Origin: Osedax fenrisi
Taxonomy: Eukaryota; Annelida; Polychaeta; Sabellida; Siboglinidae
Direction: 5' to 3'
Length of the DNA: 64,000 nucleotides
Assembly: GCA_964019155.1 (NCBI GenBank)
Contig: OZ025243.1
Coordinates: forward strand, 89,561,899 to 89,625,898
Below, piece after piece: positions 23,223 to 52,650 of this stretch (positions within the stretch are counted from its first letter, which is position 1; each line of letters opens with the position of its first letter). The position numbers were made by a program, and so were the translations under genes. Below the pieces are notes generated by a model. That model saw nothing but the letters and a program-made list of their open reading frames with translations. It ran no database searches and was not told where the DNA came from.

Positions 23223-25040
23223 TTATCTAATAGCACTATTAGTCAATACATTTGTCAGTTCTTGAAGTTCGTCGTATGTACCTGCAGACAGATCAATGTC
23301 GTCTGCAAACTTTAAATTCTATAATGGAATTCCGACGATTGATATGTATGACGAGTAGTTGTACTGTATTTCGGCCATGATTTCTTCAAGAAAGACATTA
23401 AAGAGTATTGGTGACAGTAAACTACCTTGTCGCACTCCAACTGTAGTTTAAAAAAGTTTACCTTGAGTATTATTGGTCAGGACTGCACTAGTAGAGTTGT
23501 CATATAGTGCTTTGATCAACACAATGATTTCATTCTAGAATCCAAACTTTTCAGTACGAACTATAGTCAATCATGATATATCAAATGCCTTCTTAAAATC
23601 TATGAAGTTATGGAATAGATTATTTTGGTTGTTCAGATTTTTATCAATGAGATTTCTGCAGTTAAATACATGTTCCACTGTGTTTCTTCCTTTCAGGAAT
23701 CCTGCTTACTTAGAAAGCAGGATTCCGGAAAGGAAGAAGAACGGTGGACCATAGTATCACAGTGATACTATCACTAGTGATGGAGTCCCTTGTGCTACCC
23801 ATTTTTTGCTAGTCCATGATTTTTGGCACAGAACAGTAAGAATCTTTACAACAGAATTACCTCCATGTTTGATTAATTCACTTGGTATATTATCAATTCC
23901 AGGTAATTTACCTTCCTTCAGCGTATTAAATGCATTAAAAACTTCAGTATCGATTATTTATAACTCAGTAACCTACTTCTCGTTGAAAATTGCGGTATTA
24001 CTCAGTACATTAGTATCATGGTTTGTCAGATGAGTATATAGAATATATATTATAGATCATTACACTATTCTATCCATCGATTTAGAATGTTCATTTCATC
24101 AACTAATGGTTTTCCATTATGATCTTCAATAATTGCAGTACTTCTTAGTGATATCTTTGTGAGGGTTCTCAGTGTTTGGTATACTCGTTTATTATGTATT
24201 CCATATTTTATGTCGTCATCGATTATTTTGAACTTGCCTTCCGAATGGTAGAATTTATTTTAATATAATGGCTGTCTAGTTCTGGCTGTTGTTTCTTTTT
24301 GGACTTTAGTGATCTTCTCTCATCGCATAAATCAAGTATTTCATCAGTGATCACAGGTTTTTTTTGCTTCAATACTTTTCGATTATTTGTGATGCAGTGT
24401 TAATTATTATTTGTTCAAACTTTGTGTATATGTCAGTAGGATCGCGATCATTTATATCTAGATTATTAAATGTATCATCTAGTTTACCTGAGTAAAGCTC
24501 GGAAATTGTAGGATATATTATTCTATTAACATTAAAACGTAGTCGTCTTATTTTTTGGCAATTTTTTTATCGTAATTTTAGTCTCAAATTGCATAAAACG
24601 AGGTCATGATCACTGTTGATATCAGCACCCGGATAAGTTCTCGTTGTACTTCGAATAATACTTTATTTAAATCTTTGTGGAGTTAGTATATAATCTATTT
24701 TATTATGTACTAGTCCATTGGGTGAATGCCACGTTGTGCTTCTTGGGTTTTGTGCGGATGTAGTGTAGGTTATTAGCAATAACTAATTAATATTTCTCTG
24801 CGAATTCTAGTAGTCTTTATGTTCGATCGTTCATAACACCTATTCCAAATCATCCAACACATCCATTCCGTTGAGCATGTTTCCCAACTTTGGCGTTCCA
24901 TTCTCCTTGTATTATTAATAAGTCCTTTGTAGGTGAGTCAGCTATAGTTTTCTCTACCTTTTCATAAAAAACTTATATTTATTCGTCAGTGTGTGTTGTT
25001 GTAGGAGCTAATAATTGTATAATGGTTACGTTCATGGGGC

Positions 25041-25751
25041 TTGCCTTAAGGGTTAGCGAGATTATTCGACTATATATAGCCGTATAGTTGAGATATAGTC
25101 ATACATATAAATAGATAACAAGTTATCATTAGATTTATCTTCTTAGAAATTATATGGTAATAACTGATGAGTCTGAGATATCCCCCCCACTTGTAATCAC
25201 CCTGTGATGCCCCTACTTGCAGTATTGTGTCAGAATAAAGTCTGTCCCACTTTTTCATAGGGCAAGAGATAATTTCTATCTATAGATAGAGCTATATGCA
25301 ATTTGTAGATAATTTGTTATATTATTTGTCTTTTATAAATTTATTTTAACTGTTAATTTATTTTAATTGCAAAATGATCATCTATATATTATGTTTATAT
25401 TATTGTACTATAGTCTATATTAGGTATTACATCAATGATGGTATCCATAAATGTGTTATTCATTATTATATGGCGAAGCTTCGCTACATGTATTACTATA
25501 TATAGGCTTATTGATTAAGTGCCGAATTGAGTAAGTGCCGAATTTAAGTTTTCTCCTATTTTGTTGCTATGGCTATCTATTTCTATGAATTTTAATTTTT
25601 ATTTATATTTAATAGCATTATTTTAAAAACGAAATCAAATAATCACTTACTAGCATTTTATCGAATCGTTTTTAAATTAAATGTAAATATTATACATTTA
25701 GTTTTTAAATAAAGTTTACTTTAATATATTTCATAACAGTAGACATTAACT
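25041..25751 (+). other. Upstream region of the cytokine-like gene
   Basis: No coding sequence recognised. A direct repeat of TAAGTGCCGAATT lies at about 25517-25550. The sequence CATAACAG at 25731-25738 could be a 3' splice site for an untranslated first exon. Confidence 0.4.
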
Positions 25752-41238
<15,487 letters not shown>

Positions 41239-41385
41239 GTGCTGCTGGTAGCAGTACTAGTTACCTCGGCTGATTGTTCCATCATTACTTATTTACACAC
41301 GACTAAATACCACCTCATTTGTATCGCTAGTTGAAAACCTACGAACAACTATGTATTCAAACTTATATAATTATATTTATTACTG

Positions 41386-41391
41386 AATAAA
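41386..41391 (+). promoter_or_regulatory. Polyadenylation signal of the cytokine-like gene
   Basis: AATAAA about 150 bases after the stop codon; it is the first good match downstream. Confidence 0.45.
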
Positions 41392-41559
41392 TGAATATAA
41401 TTTATATCTTTATACTTCCTTATATATATAAATATATCAATATATATATTTGTTACAACTATATATATATATGATATGATATACTCATCCTAACATATAA
41501 CTTAGATAGGAGATAGTAAAACCCACATTAGAAATAGTAGATATATATATAACAAGTGA

Positions 41560-42290
41560 AGAAGAACGTTAAGAGGCTACTATAAAGGCATCTATCATCG
41601 TATTATGTTTACGTGTGCATTACTGTTAATGATGAATCAAACATCGATTGGAAAGTAAAGCATATGTTCCAACAATATATGATCTTGAGGTATAGACAAC
41701 ATCTTATGATTCATTCCCAACATCACTGATCGTACACATACAAATAATAATACATAATACTATAAATACATTTGACTTAAGGACATTAACATAAAACAAG
41801 ATCCTGAATGATAGTCTAATCAGAATAAACTATTATAGCACTATTAAATATATAATCACTAAACATTAAGACAACAGATAATATTGATATAATGTGTGTC
41901 ATTGATACATGGACTAATTTGAAATCTAACTTAATTGATATCTGCAACACCTATGATACCATTATATTTACTTCTCTATAAAATCAAAATTCAAAATCAT
42001 CTTTCCTACTAAACATGATACATATTCATATATGTGAACAATTATATAATAGATACAAAATTGTAATTCCCCAGTCACTTCATTATAAGTAGACTCTAAT
42101 TTTGACTCCGATACTGAACTATTTACTGATCTTAATCTTAACAATACATAATCTATCCTCCACGCATACCCAAAATGTATACTTGACCTCGTCATAACAC
42201 CATTAATCTCTAAACCCCATTCATAAACACATCCATATATCTGAAGTTTGCATACTTATATTTGACCATCATGTAATAATATTTCTCATT
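41560..42290 (+). pseudogene. Degenerate LINE endonuclease fragment
   Basis: The plus strand reads NIDIMCVIDTWTNLKSNLID (about 41885-41945), which resembles the D-I-x-x-I-T-E-T-W-L block of CR1/L2-like endonucleases. Further weak similarity in shifted frames ends near LDLVITP (42185). Many stops; no function. Confidence 0.4.
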
Positions 42291-42617
42291 TAAAAAAGAA
42301 AATAATAAGAAAATTACTATATACAGTCATACAATGAAATATACTAATAATTTATACAAACTTACTATACTCGATTTAGTCACATCACAAATATGTTCTA
42401 ACATATAACATCGGGTAATTCTATACCTTAGTGGAGTTATTATCTTACAGGTTTAGTTATTCTTAATGTTCACTATTCCAAATTAAGTGTATTCGAACAA
42501 TTATATCTCACTTGTCTATTGTAGTCATGATATGTACACGATATTATAATTGTATTGTTATTTTTGTTGAGTATTTTCAAGATTTTAATTATACTATTTA
42601 AATGACTCATGTCTATT

Positions 42618-42690
42618 CGAAACCGCTCTCATGTTAAGGCATCCATGGTTTTAACGAGAGCCGATCATTTATTTATACACAATTATATAA
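42618..42690 (+). repeat. Interspersed repeat with hairpin core, copy 2
   Basis: Nearly the same as 3540-3600. Here GCTCTC and GAGAGC plus GTTAA and TTAAC pair perfectly around CATCCATGG, giving a clean hairpin. Confidence 0.6.
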
Positions 42691-44180
42691 GATCACTTAT
42701 TATTTCAATATCTATTTAATTTTTCCAGACAGAGTTTGAACAGATTCCTAAAGCCTGTATGTATGACACTAAACAGGAAGTTAAATAAGTATCTACTGAC
42801 ATATCATCATCCCTTTAGTGCACATTAAATAACCCCAAGTATCACACTCGTAATAGATAAACTATCGATGTAAAGAAAGAGTGGATAAACAATTAAATCA
42901 TGCAATTCATGTAAAATATACGCGAATGACACTTTTCTCGATAATAAAATAACATTAAAGATTTCCAATGGAAGATATTAGTTATAATATACACAGTAGG
43001 ATTTTCGTCGAAATAGATAGTAGTGACTTATATCTATGGATGTGAATTACACTAGTTAATACAATATTATATCTTCATTTTCTAATAAATTTAAATACCA
43101 AAAGTACGAGGAATATTGATATGTTGTAATAACTAATAGATTGATTGCAGCGATATACACTACATTCAATAGCTGTACATCGATATAGAGACAAACACAT
43201 GGTATTTAGTATCATCTAAGTACACACATACTTGTAATGGGGTCACTGAAGTAATCACTGAACTGCTATTAGATGATGTTCTATAGGATACAATAGAAGA
43301 GGTTGGTATGGAAATGAGTTGCATCTCAATGTACATCTCAATATTTGGTATAAAAGTGACTATAGTGGCTTCTAATGTATTAATAATAGTAATTTAATAC
43401 TAATATAATATTAATTTTGATAATTTATATAAATAATATTATAATAGTTAAATATAATTAGTTATTTATAACATGTGCTACAAGTACATTAAATATGCAT
43501 GTATATAACATACAAGTATTTCTTTTTTGTATAATAATATGTTTAAAATAACTGTACATATTAGTGAACATAACATGTACATATAAATAGTGAGTGATAA
43601 TAATATATTATTTATTACCCAGAAAATAAAAGTACAACTTTAGAATTTAAAACTGTAGATCATTATTCCCTTTCACGAACCACTATACAAATGTTCAGAC
43701 TACTTAATACCTAATATAGAGTTAATATTAAAGCAACTTTAATAAGTAAAATAAGTAATAAATATAAATATACTTTTATCTTTGATTCAATATTGATAAG
43801 TAATCATATTCAATATAGAGGATTTATTTTATAATTCCTATTAATTTATAAAAAATAATATAAATACAAAAGTACTAATTGTAATCAATTACAAATAATG
43901 TTATTAAATAAAGTAGTTAATGGATCATACAGTTTATATATTTATGTTTTTATTATATAATACTAATTCACGAAATGAATATTTTATTATATATATTTAT
44001 ATATTATCTATATAAACCTAATTATATAAATTCTATTAGATTCATGAGAAGAGTATAAATATGTATTTGATATATTATATATATATATTAATCAATTGAT
44101 GTGATATTATTTGTATTATTAAAACATATATTTATTAATAATTTTCTATATTTAAAATTACCCAATTTAAAAAGTAGGTA
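42691..44180. other. AT-rich region between the convergent genes
   Basis: No gene recognised between the 3' ends of the cytokine-like gene and SF3A1. Only AT-rich filler and short direct repeats are present. Confidence 0.6.
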
Positions 44181-44186
44181 TTTATT
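44181..44186 (-). promoter_or_regulatory. SF3A1 polyadenylation signal
   Basis: AATAAA on the minus strand, about 50 bases downstream of the SF3A1 stop codon. Confidence 0.6.
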
Positions 44187-44236
44187 AAATAAATATGTTA
44201 TGATACAAATGTGTTAGAGCTTCAACTATTGGAGCA

Positions 44237-44338
44237 TTACTTCTTCCTTCCTCCTCTTTCTTTTATTTGCAGAACTACTGAAGAATTTCCAGTAACATTG
44301 TAGAAGGCCAGAGTATTTGTATCTTTCACAAATATTCC
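44237..44338 (-). CDS. SF3A1: SF3A1 exon 18 (C-terminus)
   Basis: Encodes GIFVKDTNTLAFYN ... LQIKERGGRKK and stop TAA. The basic C-terminal RGGRKK tail is retained. Confidence 0.95.
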   Translation of the reverse strand, partial: GIFVKDTNTLAFYNVTGNSSVVLQIKERGGRKK

Positions 44339-47300
44339 CTGTATAAGATTAATACATTAATGAGTCATAATATAACTTTAATTTCAGTTTTTAAATCTAT
44401 ACATTTAATAATTGTAGATAGTAATAATGAATACATCATCATCATTGTTAATGTTATCATCATTGTTAATGTTATCATCATTGTTAATGTGACAGGTTTC
44501 AATTGTTTATATTCAACTCATGCGAAATATATTAAAATAAAATAAGAAATAACTATTGACTTTGAAAATAAGAGTTCCAGTAAGTGTAGTTTGCTGTGTG
44601 TGCTAAAGACTTGCCTTAACACTATTGCCTATGTTAATTACAAGGGCCACTATTATCACAGCTTAGTGGGGAACATCAATATTGTTAACTAGCACAATAC
44701 CATATATGGTCGTGTGTAAAAGTTTGTAGTAACTATAATGTTAGTTTTAATCACATACTTATAAGTAATAGTTATACACAGTAATACATGTACATGTATA
44801 ATTACTATGTAGAAGATTGTATTATATTAAAATAAAACCTCACTACAGGAAAACATCTCAAAGAAACAAAATTCCTAACATAAATATGTTTATAGGGATT
44901 TTACTGTATTTAGCACTAAATAAGATAACTGTTACAAGCACTAACATCGAACTGAATCTTTTGTTTTCCGCTCGGCATTCCTAGGATCTCATTCAGTTTC
45001 GTTTTCACACTGGACATCTGTTGAACAATTGCATTATGGGTAACGCATGCCTTCATTATAGTGCAATATCGAATATAACTAATAATTGTAATACTAAGAA
45101 CAGGACATCTTATTATGAATATTAAGTGCAACTTTTATGTCTACGAGAGAATAAGTCATCATCGTAATGCATCACTACGAAGGACAGCTACAATAGTGAA
45201 GGACAGGTGACCTATGTATTCATTCACTGAACAATATAAATACACCATTGAATTATATATTTAGAATAGATACTATAGAGAGTAACATATAACAAGTTAG
45301 CATTTCAGTACAGAGATTTGAATTGTGGTATTCATTGAGATAATTATTCATAATTAATAAAATACACTACTACTACTACTACTACCATATCGGTCAAGCT
45401 CAAGGTCACAGAAATTCTCTGTCCCATCAGTTTCCATTCAGATTTCTCAGGCATGTTGGGCACGCAGATATCGAATGTAACGTTACCCTATTGGATGACA
45501 GAGTTAGGAGGTCAAAGGTCATTAGTATAGAGGTCAGCGCGCTGTGTCGATTACTAACTTGATGTTTCTGTAAGAATATTGCTTCAGGGATGAGACTATC
45601 TTCCGTTCTGCTCTTTTTAGTGGGGGGCTCGTCATTTTGTTTCTGCTGTTGGTCAGGAAATATAGAAGGTGAGGAAACATTAGACATGTTTAGGGCAAAC
45701 ATAAGGAATGATAGATGTTATGAAAATATAGAGTATATAAAAATGTATTGAACATTTGTTATTAATTCTAAATTAGATTCTAATAATAAATATAATAATG
45801 AATTCTACTAATACATTAGTTCTAATAATAATTATATTATTAACATGTAATAACATAACAATAATATACAGTATTGTACCATGGGCTTTATGTTTTGTGG
45901 GGGTGGAGGTCTCATTCCTCCCATCTGGGGGTGCATCTGGGGTTGCATTCCTCCCATCTGACCTCGTTGCATCGGGGGACCTGACATGGGGGGAGCCATT
46001 CCAAGTCTTGGAGGCATACCTATGTGTAGGTGATGATATAGCTGGTTATATTGTTATCACATACACATAAATTGGGCGACAACAGAACTTATTAGATATA
46101 TTACTTTGAAGCCCTTAGGAGAACAGATTATATAAATATTATTGTAATTTAACAGAAGAAAAAAAATGTAAATTATTCTAGTAAAAATAATAATTATTAT
46201 TATACATGTGTGGAGTGAATACTAGTCATGAAGGTATAGCTATAGGGGTGTAGGGGGATACATACAGGCTATATGATATAGCTACGGGTGTAGGGGGATA
46301 CATACAGGCTATATGATATAGCTACGGGTGTAGGGAGATACATACAGGCTATATGATATAGCTATAGGGGTGTAGGGGGATACATACAGGCTATATGATA
46401 TAGCTATAGGGGTGTAGGGAGATACATACAGGCTATATGATATAGCTATAGGGGTGTAGGGAGATACATACAGGCTATATGATATAGCTATAGGGGTGTA
46501 GGGGGATACATACAGGCTATATGATATAGCTATAGGGGTGTAGGGAGATACATACAGGCTATATGATATAGCTATAGGGGTGTAGGGGGATACATACAGG
46601 CTATATGATATAGCTACGGGTGTAGGGGGATACATACAGGCTATATGATATAGCTACGGGTGTAGGGAGATACATATAGGCTATATGATATAGCTACGGG
46701 TGTAGGGGGATACATATAGGCTATATGATATAGCTATAGGGGTGTAGGGGGATACATACAGGCTATATGATATAGCTACGGGTGTAGGGAGATACATACA
46801 GGCTATATGATATAGCTACGGGTGTAGGGAGATACATACAGGCTATATGATATAGCTACGGGTGTAGGGAGATACATACAGGCTATATGATATAGCTATA
46901 GGGGTGTAGGGGGATACATACAGGCTATATGATATAGCTATAGGGGTGTAGGGAGATACATACAGGCTATATGATATAGCTACGGGTGTAGGGAGATACA
47001 TACAGGCTATATGATATAGCTATAGGGGTGTAGGGAGATACATACAGGCTATATGATATAGCTATACGGGTGTAGGGAGATACATACAGGCTATATGATA
47101 TAGCTATAGGGGTGTAGGGAGATACATACAGGCTATATGATATAGCTACGGGTGTAGGGGGATACATACAGGCTATATGATATAGCTACGGGTGTAGGGA
47201 GATACATATAGGCTATATGATATAGCTACGGGTGTAGGGGGATACATATAGGCTATATGATATAGCTATAGGGGTGTAGGGGGATACATACAGGCTATAT

Positions 47301-50300
47301 GATATAGCTACGGGTGTAGGGAGATACATACAGGCTATATGATATAGCTACGGGTGTAGGGAGATACATACAGGCTATATGATATAGCTACGGGTGTAGG
47401 GAGATACATACAGGCTATATGATATAGCTATAGGGGTGTAGGGGGATACATACAGGCTATATGATATAGCTATAGGGGTGTAGGGAGATACATACAGGCT
47501 ATATGATATAGCTACGGGTGTAGGGAGATACATACAGGCTATATGATATAGCTATAGGGGTGTAGGGAGATACATACAGGCTATATGATATAGCTATACG
47601 GGTGTAGGGAGATACATACAGGCTATATGATATAGCTATAGGGGTGTAGGGAGATACATACAGGCTATATGATATAGCTACGGGTGTAGGGAGATACATA
47701 CAGGCTATATGATATAGCTACGGGTGTAGGGAGATACATACAGGCTATATGATATAGCTATAGGGGTGTAGGGAGATACATACAGGCTATATGATATAGC
47801 TACGGGTGTAGGGAGATACATACAGGCTATATGATATAGCTATAGGGGTGTAGGGAGATACATACAGGCTATATGATATAGCTACGGGTGTAGGGAGATA
47901 CATACAGGCTATATGATATAGCTACGGGTGTAGGGAGATACATACAGGCTATATGATATAGCTATAGGGGTGTAGGGAGATACATACAGGCTATATGATA
48001 TAGCTATAGGGGTGTAGGGGGATACATACAGGCTATATGATATAGCTATACGGGTGTAGGGAGATACATACAGGCTATATGATATAGCTATAGGGGTGTA
48101 GGGGGATACATACAGGCTATATGATATAGCTATAGGGGTGTAGGGAGATACATACAGGCTATATGATATAGCTACGGGTGTAGGGAGATACATACAGGCT
48201 ATATGATATAGCTATAGGGGTGTAGGGGGATACATACAGGCTATATGATATAGCTATAGGGGTGTAGGGAGATACATACAGGCTATATGATATAGCTATA
48301 GGGGTGTAGGGAGATACATACAGGCTATATGATATAGCTATAGGGGTGTAGGGGGATACATACAGGCTATATGATATAGCTACGGGTGTTTACACCACAC
48401 ACAAGGGTGTGCGTGAGATACAGAGTTACCATGTAGGTACTTAGAAGTCTGTTATTGGTGCTGTATGCACTACTGTTTCATACATAATACTGTAAGGAAT
48501 ACAGTGCTTCTATAAATAGACTTTACATGTTAACGGGAGACCTCAATAGTTAACAATTGTTGTGTATTGAACATTAGAAATAGGATCTGTTGTTGTTAAC
48601 CATCAAGTTTGTCTTAGTGTTTTAATAGTGCAGACATCCTTATTATATAATCTATATTAGAAAAATAATGAATATATTAATTTATAATATATAATTTTTA
48701 TAATTATAATATTATAATTAATAAGGGCATATATGTCCAATACATATATATTATATCGGAGTGAATTTTGAAATAATTATGGCGGTCTGGTTATGTCTCG
48801 CGATAGTGATTTAACGTTATATGTGGATGTGTTCAATAATGTCAATAAATTCAAAAAATAATGAATTTATATCCCATTTTAAATTAAAATATTCATTATT
48901 TTTCTCTATATAATAGTACATTTTATAGTAATATTATGAATTATTAGTATTTATATAAATGAATATATTAAAATATACCTATATATTTTAATAGTGAATG
49001 AAATTGATAATGCTGAATATTATGAATACTATTTATATTCTCTATATAGAGAACACATCCAGTATATCACTACTAAAGGTTACTAGAGGTCAATAGAGGT
49101 CAATAGAGGTGACACTTACCGAATGGAACGGGGGGTCGTGGAGGCATGTTCATCTGCATAGGCATCCTGGCCATAGGTCTGTTGAAGTTACCCATCGGTG
49201 GACCTAAGGGGGGCGTGTGTGGGGGGGTCAGAGAAGGCTAGTAGTACTAGCGTAGGTCTACATAGGTTAGAAGACTACTAGCATAGGTCTACATAGGTTA
49301 GAAGACTACTAGCATAGGTCTACATAGGTTAGAAGACTACTAGCATAGGTCTACATAGGTTAGAAGACTACTAGCATAGGTCTACATAGGTTAGAAGACT
49401 AATAGCATAGGTCTACATAGGTTAGAAGACTACTAGCATAGGTCTACATAGGTTAGAAGACTACTAGCATAGGTCTACATAGGTTAGAAGGCTACTAGCA
49501 TAGGTCTACATAGGTTAGAAGACTACTAGCATAGGTCTACATAGGTTAGAAGACTACTAGCATAGGTCTACATAGGTTAGAAGACTACTAGCATAGGTCT
49601 ACATAGGTTAGAAGACTACTAGCATAGGTCTACATAGGTTAGAAGACTACTAGCATAGGTCTACATAGGTTAGAAGGCTACTAGCATAGGTCTACATAGG
49701 TTAGAAGACTACTAGCATAGGTCTACATAGGTTAGAAGACTACTAGCATAGGTCTACATAGGTTAGAAGGCTACTAGCGTAGGTCTAAATAGGTTAGAAG
49801 ACTACTAGCATAGGTCTACATAGGTTAGAAGACTACTAGCATAGGTCTACATAGGAAACAACATACATTTAAAAATACTTTCAATAAAGTCAGTATTTAT
49901 AATAAGATAACCATAGTACAACTATAACCACCATTATAACAGGGGGGGTGGGGGTGTAACCCTAATGGGGGTATTAACCCACCTCTCTCAATATCACGAG
50001 GCTGGGGAAAGTATATTTAACCCCTTCAGTATAAATATTAAATATTACTAATAATTAGTTAGCTGTAAACAAGTTTATAAACTATTACCCTTCATAAATA
50101 AGATATGCCTATTTAACTAGCGCCCTACCACTACTACCCCACTACTATAGATACCACTACTAACCCATGGGTGGCATGGACTGTCTCGGGGGTGGAGGGT
50201 GGTGATGTTGCATTTGTAGAGGAGGTATGTTGTGATGTTGATTACCCATGGGGGGTTTAGCCTGCACCCCTATCTTCTCTTGTTCAGCCTTCTCTCTGAG

Positions 50301-50631
50301 GGGTGTGAGGGTAGTGAGGGTGAGGGTGTGATCACTACACTCACTGTTAATGTGCACACAGGCATGCTATTGTGCACACATCTACAGTTCTATCACTTTC
50401 ATGTATGTAGACAATATATCTAATACATATCTTATAATGAATAAGATACTTAGGCTGAAATGGTTGATAAGTATGTTAAGTATTCATGATACTAAATATG
50501 TGTCACCATCATCATTACATATCTTAGTATCATCTAAAGAAAAATCTTTATTTATGTATGATATATAAACATATTTATTCTTTAAAAATGTATATTTGTA
50601 AACAAATAACTTTTAACTTATATTTGAAATT

Positions 50632-50680
<49 letters not shown>

Positions 50681-52616
50681 TACAAATTATTGACTACAAA
50701 TATTAACATTATTAAGTAATTCAATGTAAATTAAAAATTTGAAATTATAAAAAATTAATTTATAATCAAATCAATAATGACTAATAGCAATGATGACTAA
50801 TAGCAATGATGACTAATAGCAATGATGACTAATAGCACAGTACAAGCAACACATGTTCTATAAGACAGTAGTGCCTACAGTTAAAGTTCTAACTGAAGTT
50901 GATGTTTGATGACGTTCATCTTATCTTCAGCGGTGATGTTATCTCTTGCTGATTGTGATACTTTATCTTTAGTACCCGAGTGTCCATCCCACACCATCTT
51001 CTGGGCGGTCAGTTTCCTTAGGGTGTCCTGTTCATCTCCAATCTAGTAGTGTGTGTGTGTGAGTGTGTGTGTGTGAGTGTGTGTGGGTGTGTGTGTGAGT
51101 GTAACATGGCAATGCATATAAGTATAAGGAAACTATTAGTAGAATGCTGATGAATGAATAAACTAAATCATGTTTAATAAATATATATGATATAAAAAAT
51201 CCTAATAATTTATATCTATTACTATATTAGATAAAAAAATATATATTGTAATTTCGATAATCCATCACTATAGAGATAACTTATATAGAATTATAAAATT
51301 ATATGTAATTTTACATTAATTACGATAAGTATTATTTAGAAATGTATGGATAAACACAGAAAAAACGAGTTTTAAACGAGACATAATAAAACAAAAATGT
51401 ACATCACTATTTAGAGGACATAACTCAACACGGACATAACTACTAGATTATTAGGTGATTAAGTAGAGATTGGATGATGGGGGGGTGGAGGGAGTGGGGC
51501 AAACCTTTTCTCCGATGTTCTTCTCTTCATTACCGTAACCGAAGATATCAGTTCTCCTGTCCGCGAGTTGTCTGAGACTGGAATCAATGGAAGAGCCAGG
51601 AGCGAAGATGTCTCGTCTTTCTCTCTTCTCTGCGGCTATTCTGTCTCTTTGTTCAGTCCATCTGGGATCCAGCAGTGCTGACAGAGATAGTAGGTAGGGG
51701 AGTGTATATAGGTAGGTAGTAAAGGTGCTGATAGTGTAATAGGTGATAATAATGATAATACAGCTGATGATGTTAAGGGGATTCACGTCTTTAAATTTCA
51801 ATGTAATTAGGACATTTTTTGTTTTTTTAAATTTTAAATATCTTGAAATAATTAAGATATAATATGTTAATTATTCTACAGAATTTTTAAAAGATGAGAA
51901 TGTTAGTTATAAAAATATGATCAACTCTATCACTACAATGATTTTATTAAATCTATCTATCAAATCTAATCACAAATATTTACTAATGATGCAATTAACA
52001 TATAATATTATAAACTATTTAGTTCATTATTGACTGAGAAATAATAAATTTCATAATGAAAACAAATATTCTGAGATAATTTATGTTAAAAATTGACTAT
52101 ATTATTTATAATGAAATGACACTATGGTATAATTCTAGAATAATTCCAACAGCCAATCAATGGCATTTAAACAATAAAACCAACAGGTGTCGACATGAAA
52201 ATAAAGATATTATTGATATAACTGTTTTTAAATAATTCAAATTGATAAATTATAATTATTGAAAAACAGTGTTATAATATATGTAAACAGTAATTTTTGT
52301 ATAATAGAATACAGACATTTTTTTAATTATTATTTTATTAGAAAAGGTAGTTTTCAAAAATTACTCTAAGGTAGTTTTTTATGCTTTATATGTATTTTTA
52401 ACCTATAATATATTGACATATCATATATTATACATGTATAAACCAATTTTTTATTTTAAAGACTGTGAATTCGATATAGATGGTGATGATGATGATGATT
52501 GTAGTCAATACTAACCAATTCGCATGTGTTCCGTCATTAGATCAGCTCTAATCTTCTCACCGGTAATAGGAGAGATAAGATAGTGACTACTACTTCCTGG
52601 CGCAGAGCCTATATCT

Positions 52617-52650
<34 letters not shown>

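Larger units (their letters stand above)
17920..25040 (-). pseudogene. Old RTE-like LINE on minus strand, split by two later insertions
   Basis: Pieces of one LINE appear in order on the minus strand. Endonuclease remnants (QWTS, INSDHDLVLCNLRL-like) lie at about 24980-24300. RT block (LKEGKLPGIDNIPSELIK) is at about 23950-23870 and the RT core (NFIDFKKAFD, VGVRQGSLLSPILFN, LKFADDIDLSAG) at about 23720-23240. The post-RT domain is at about 21860-21254, and its C-terminus (WIDNISEWKKMDINDLV) straddles the junction of 21254 and 18040. Stops and frameshifts abound, so it is dead. It is interrupted by the foldback element 21863-23222 and the plus-strand LINE 18041-21236. Confidence 0.75.

Noticed and set aside
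44360..44545. 61-codon plus-strand frame
   Set aside because: Built from a CAT/GTTAAT tandem repeat in an SF3A1 intron.
45798..46070. Plus-strand 90-codon frame
   Set aside because: It is the antisense of SF3A1 exon 14.
46309..48193. Several minus-strand frames with a 14-residue repeat (IAISYSLYVSPYTP)
   Set aside because: They arise because the 42-bp satellite unit is divisible by three; 40-bp units break the frame and the array is inside an SF3A1 intron.
50232..50423. Plus-strand 63-codon frame
   Set aside because: Antisense of SF3A1 exon 12 and its flank.
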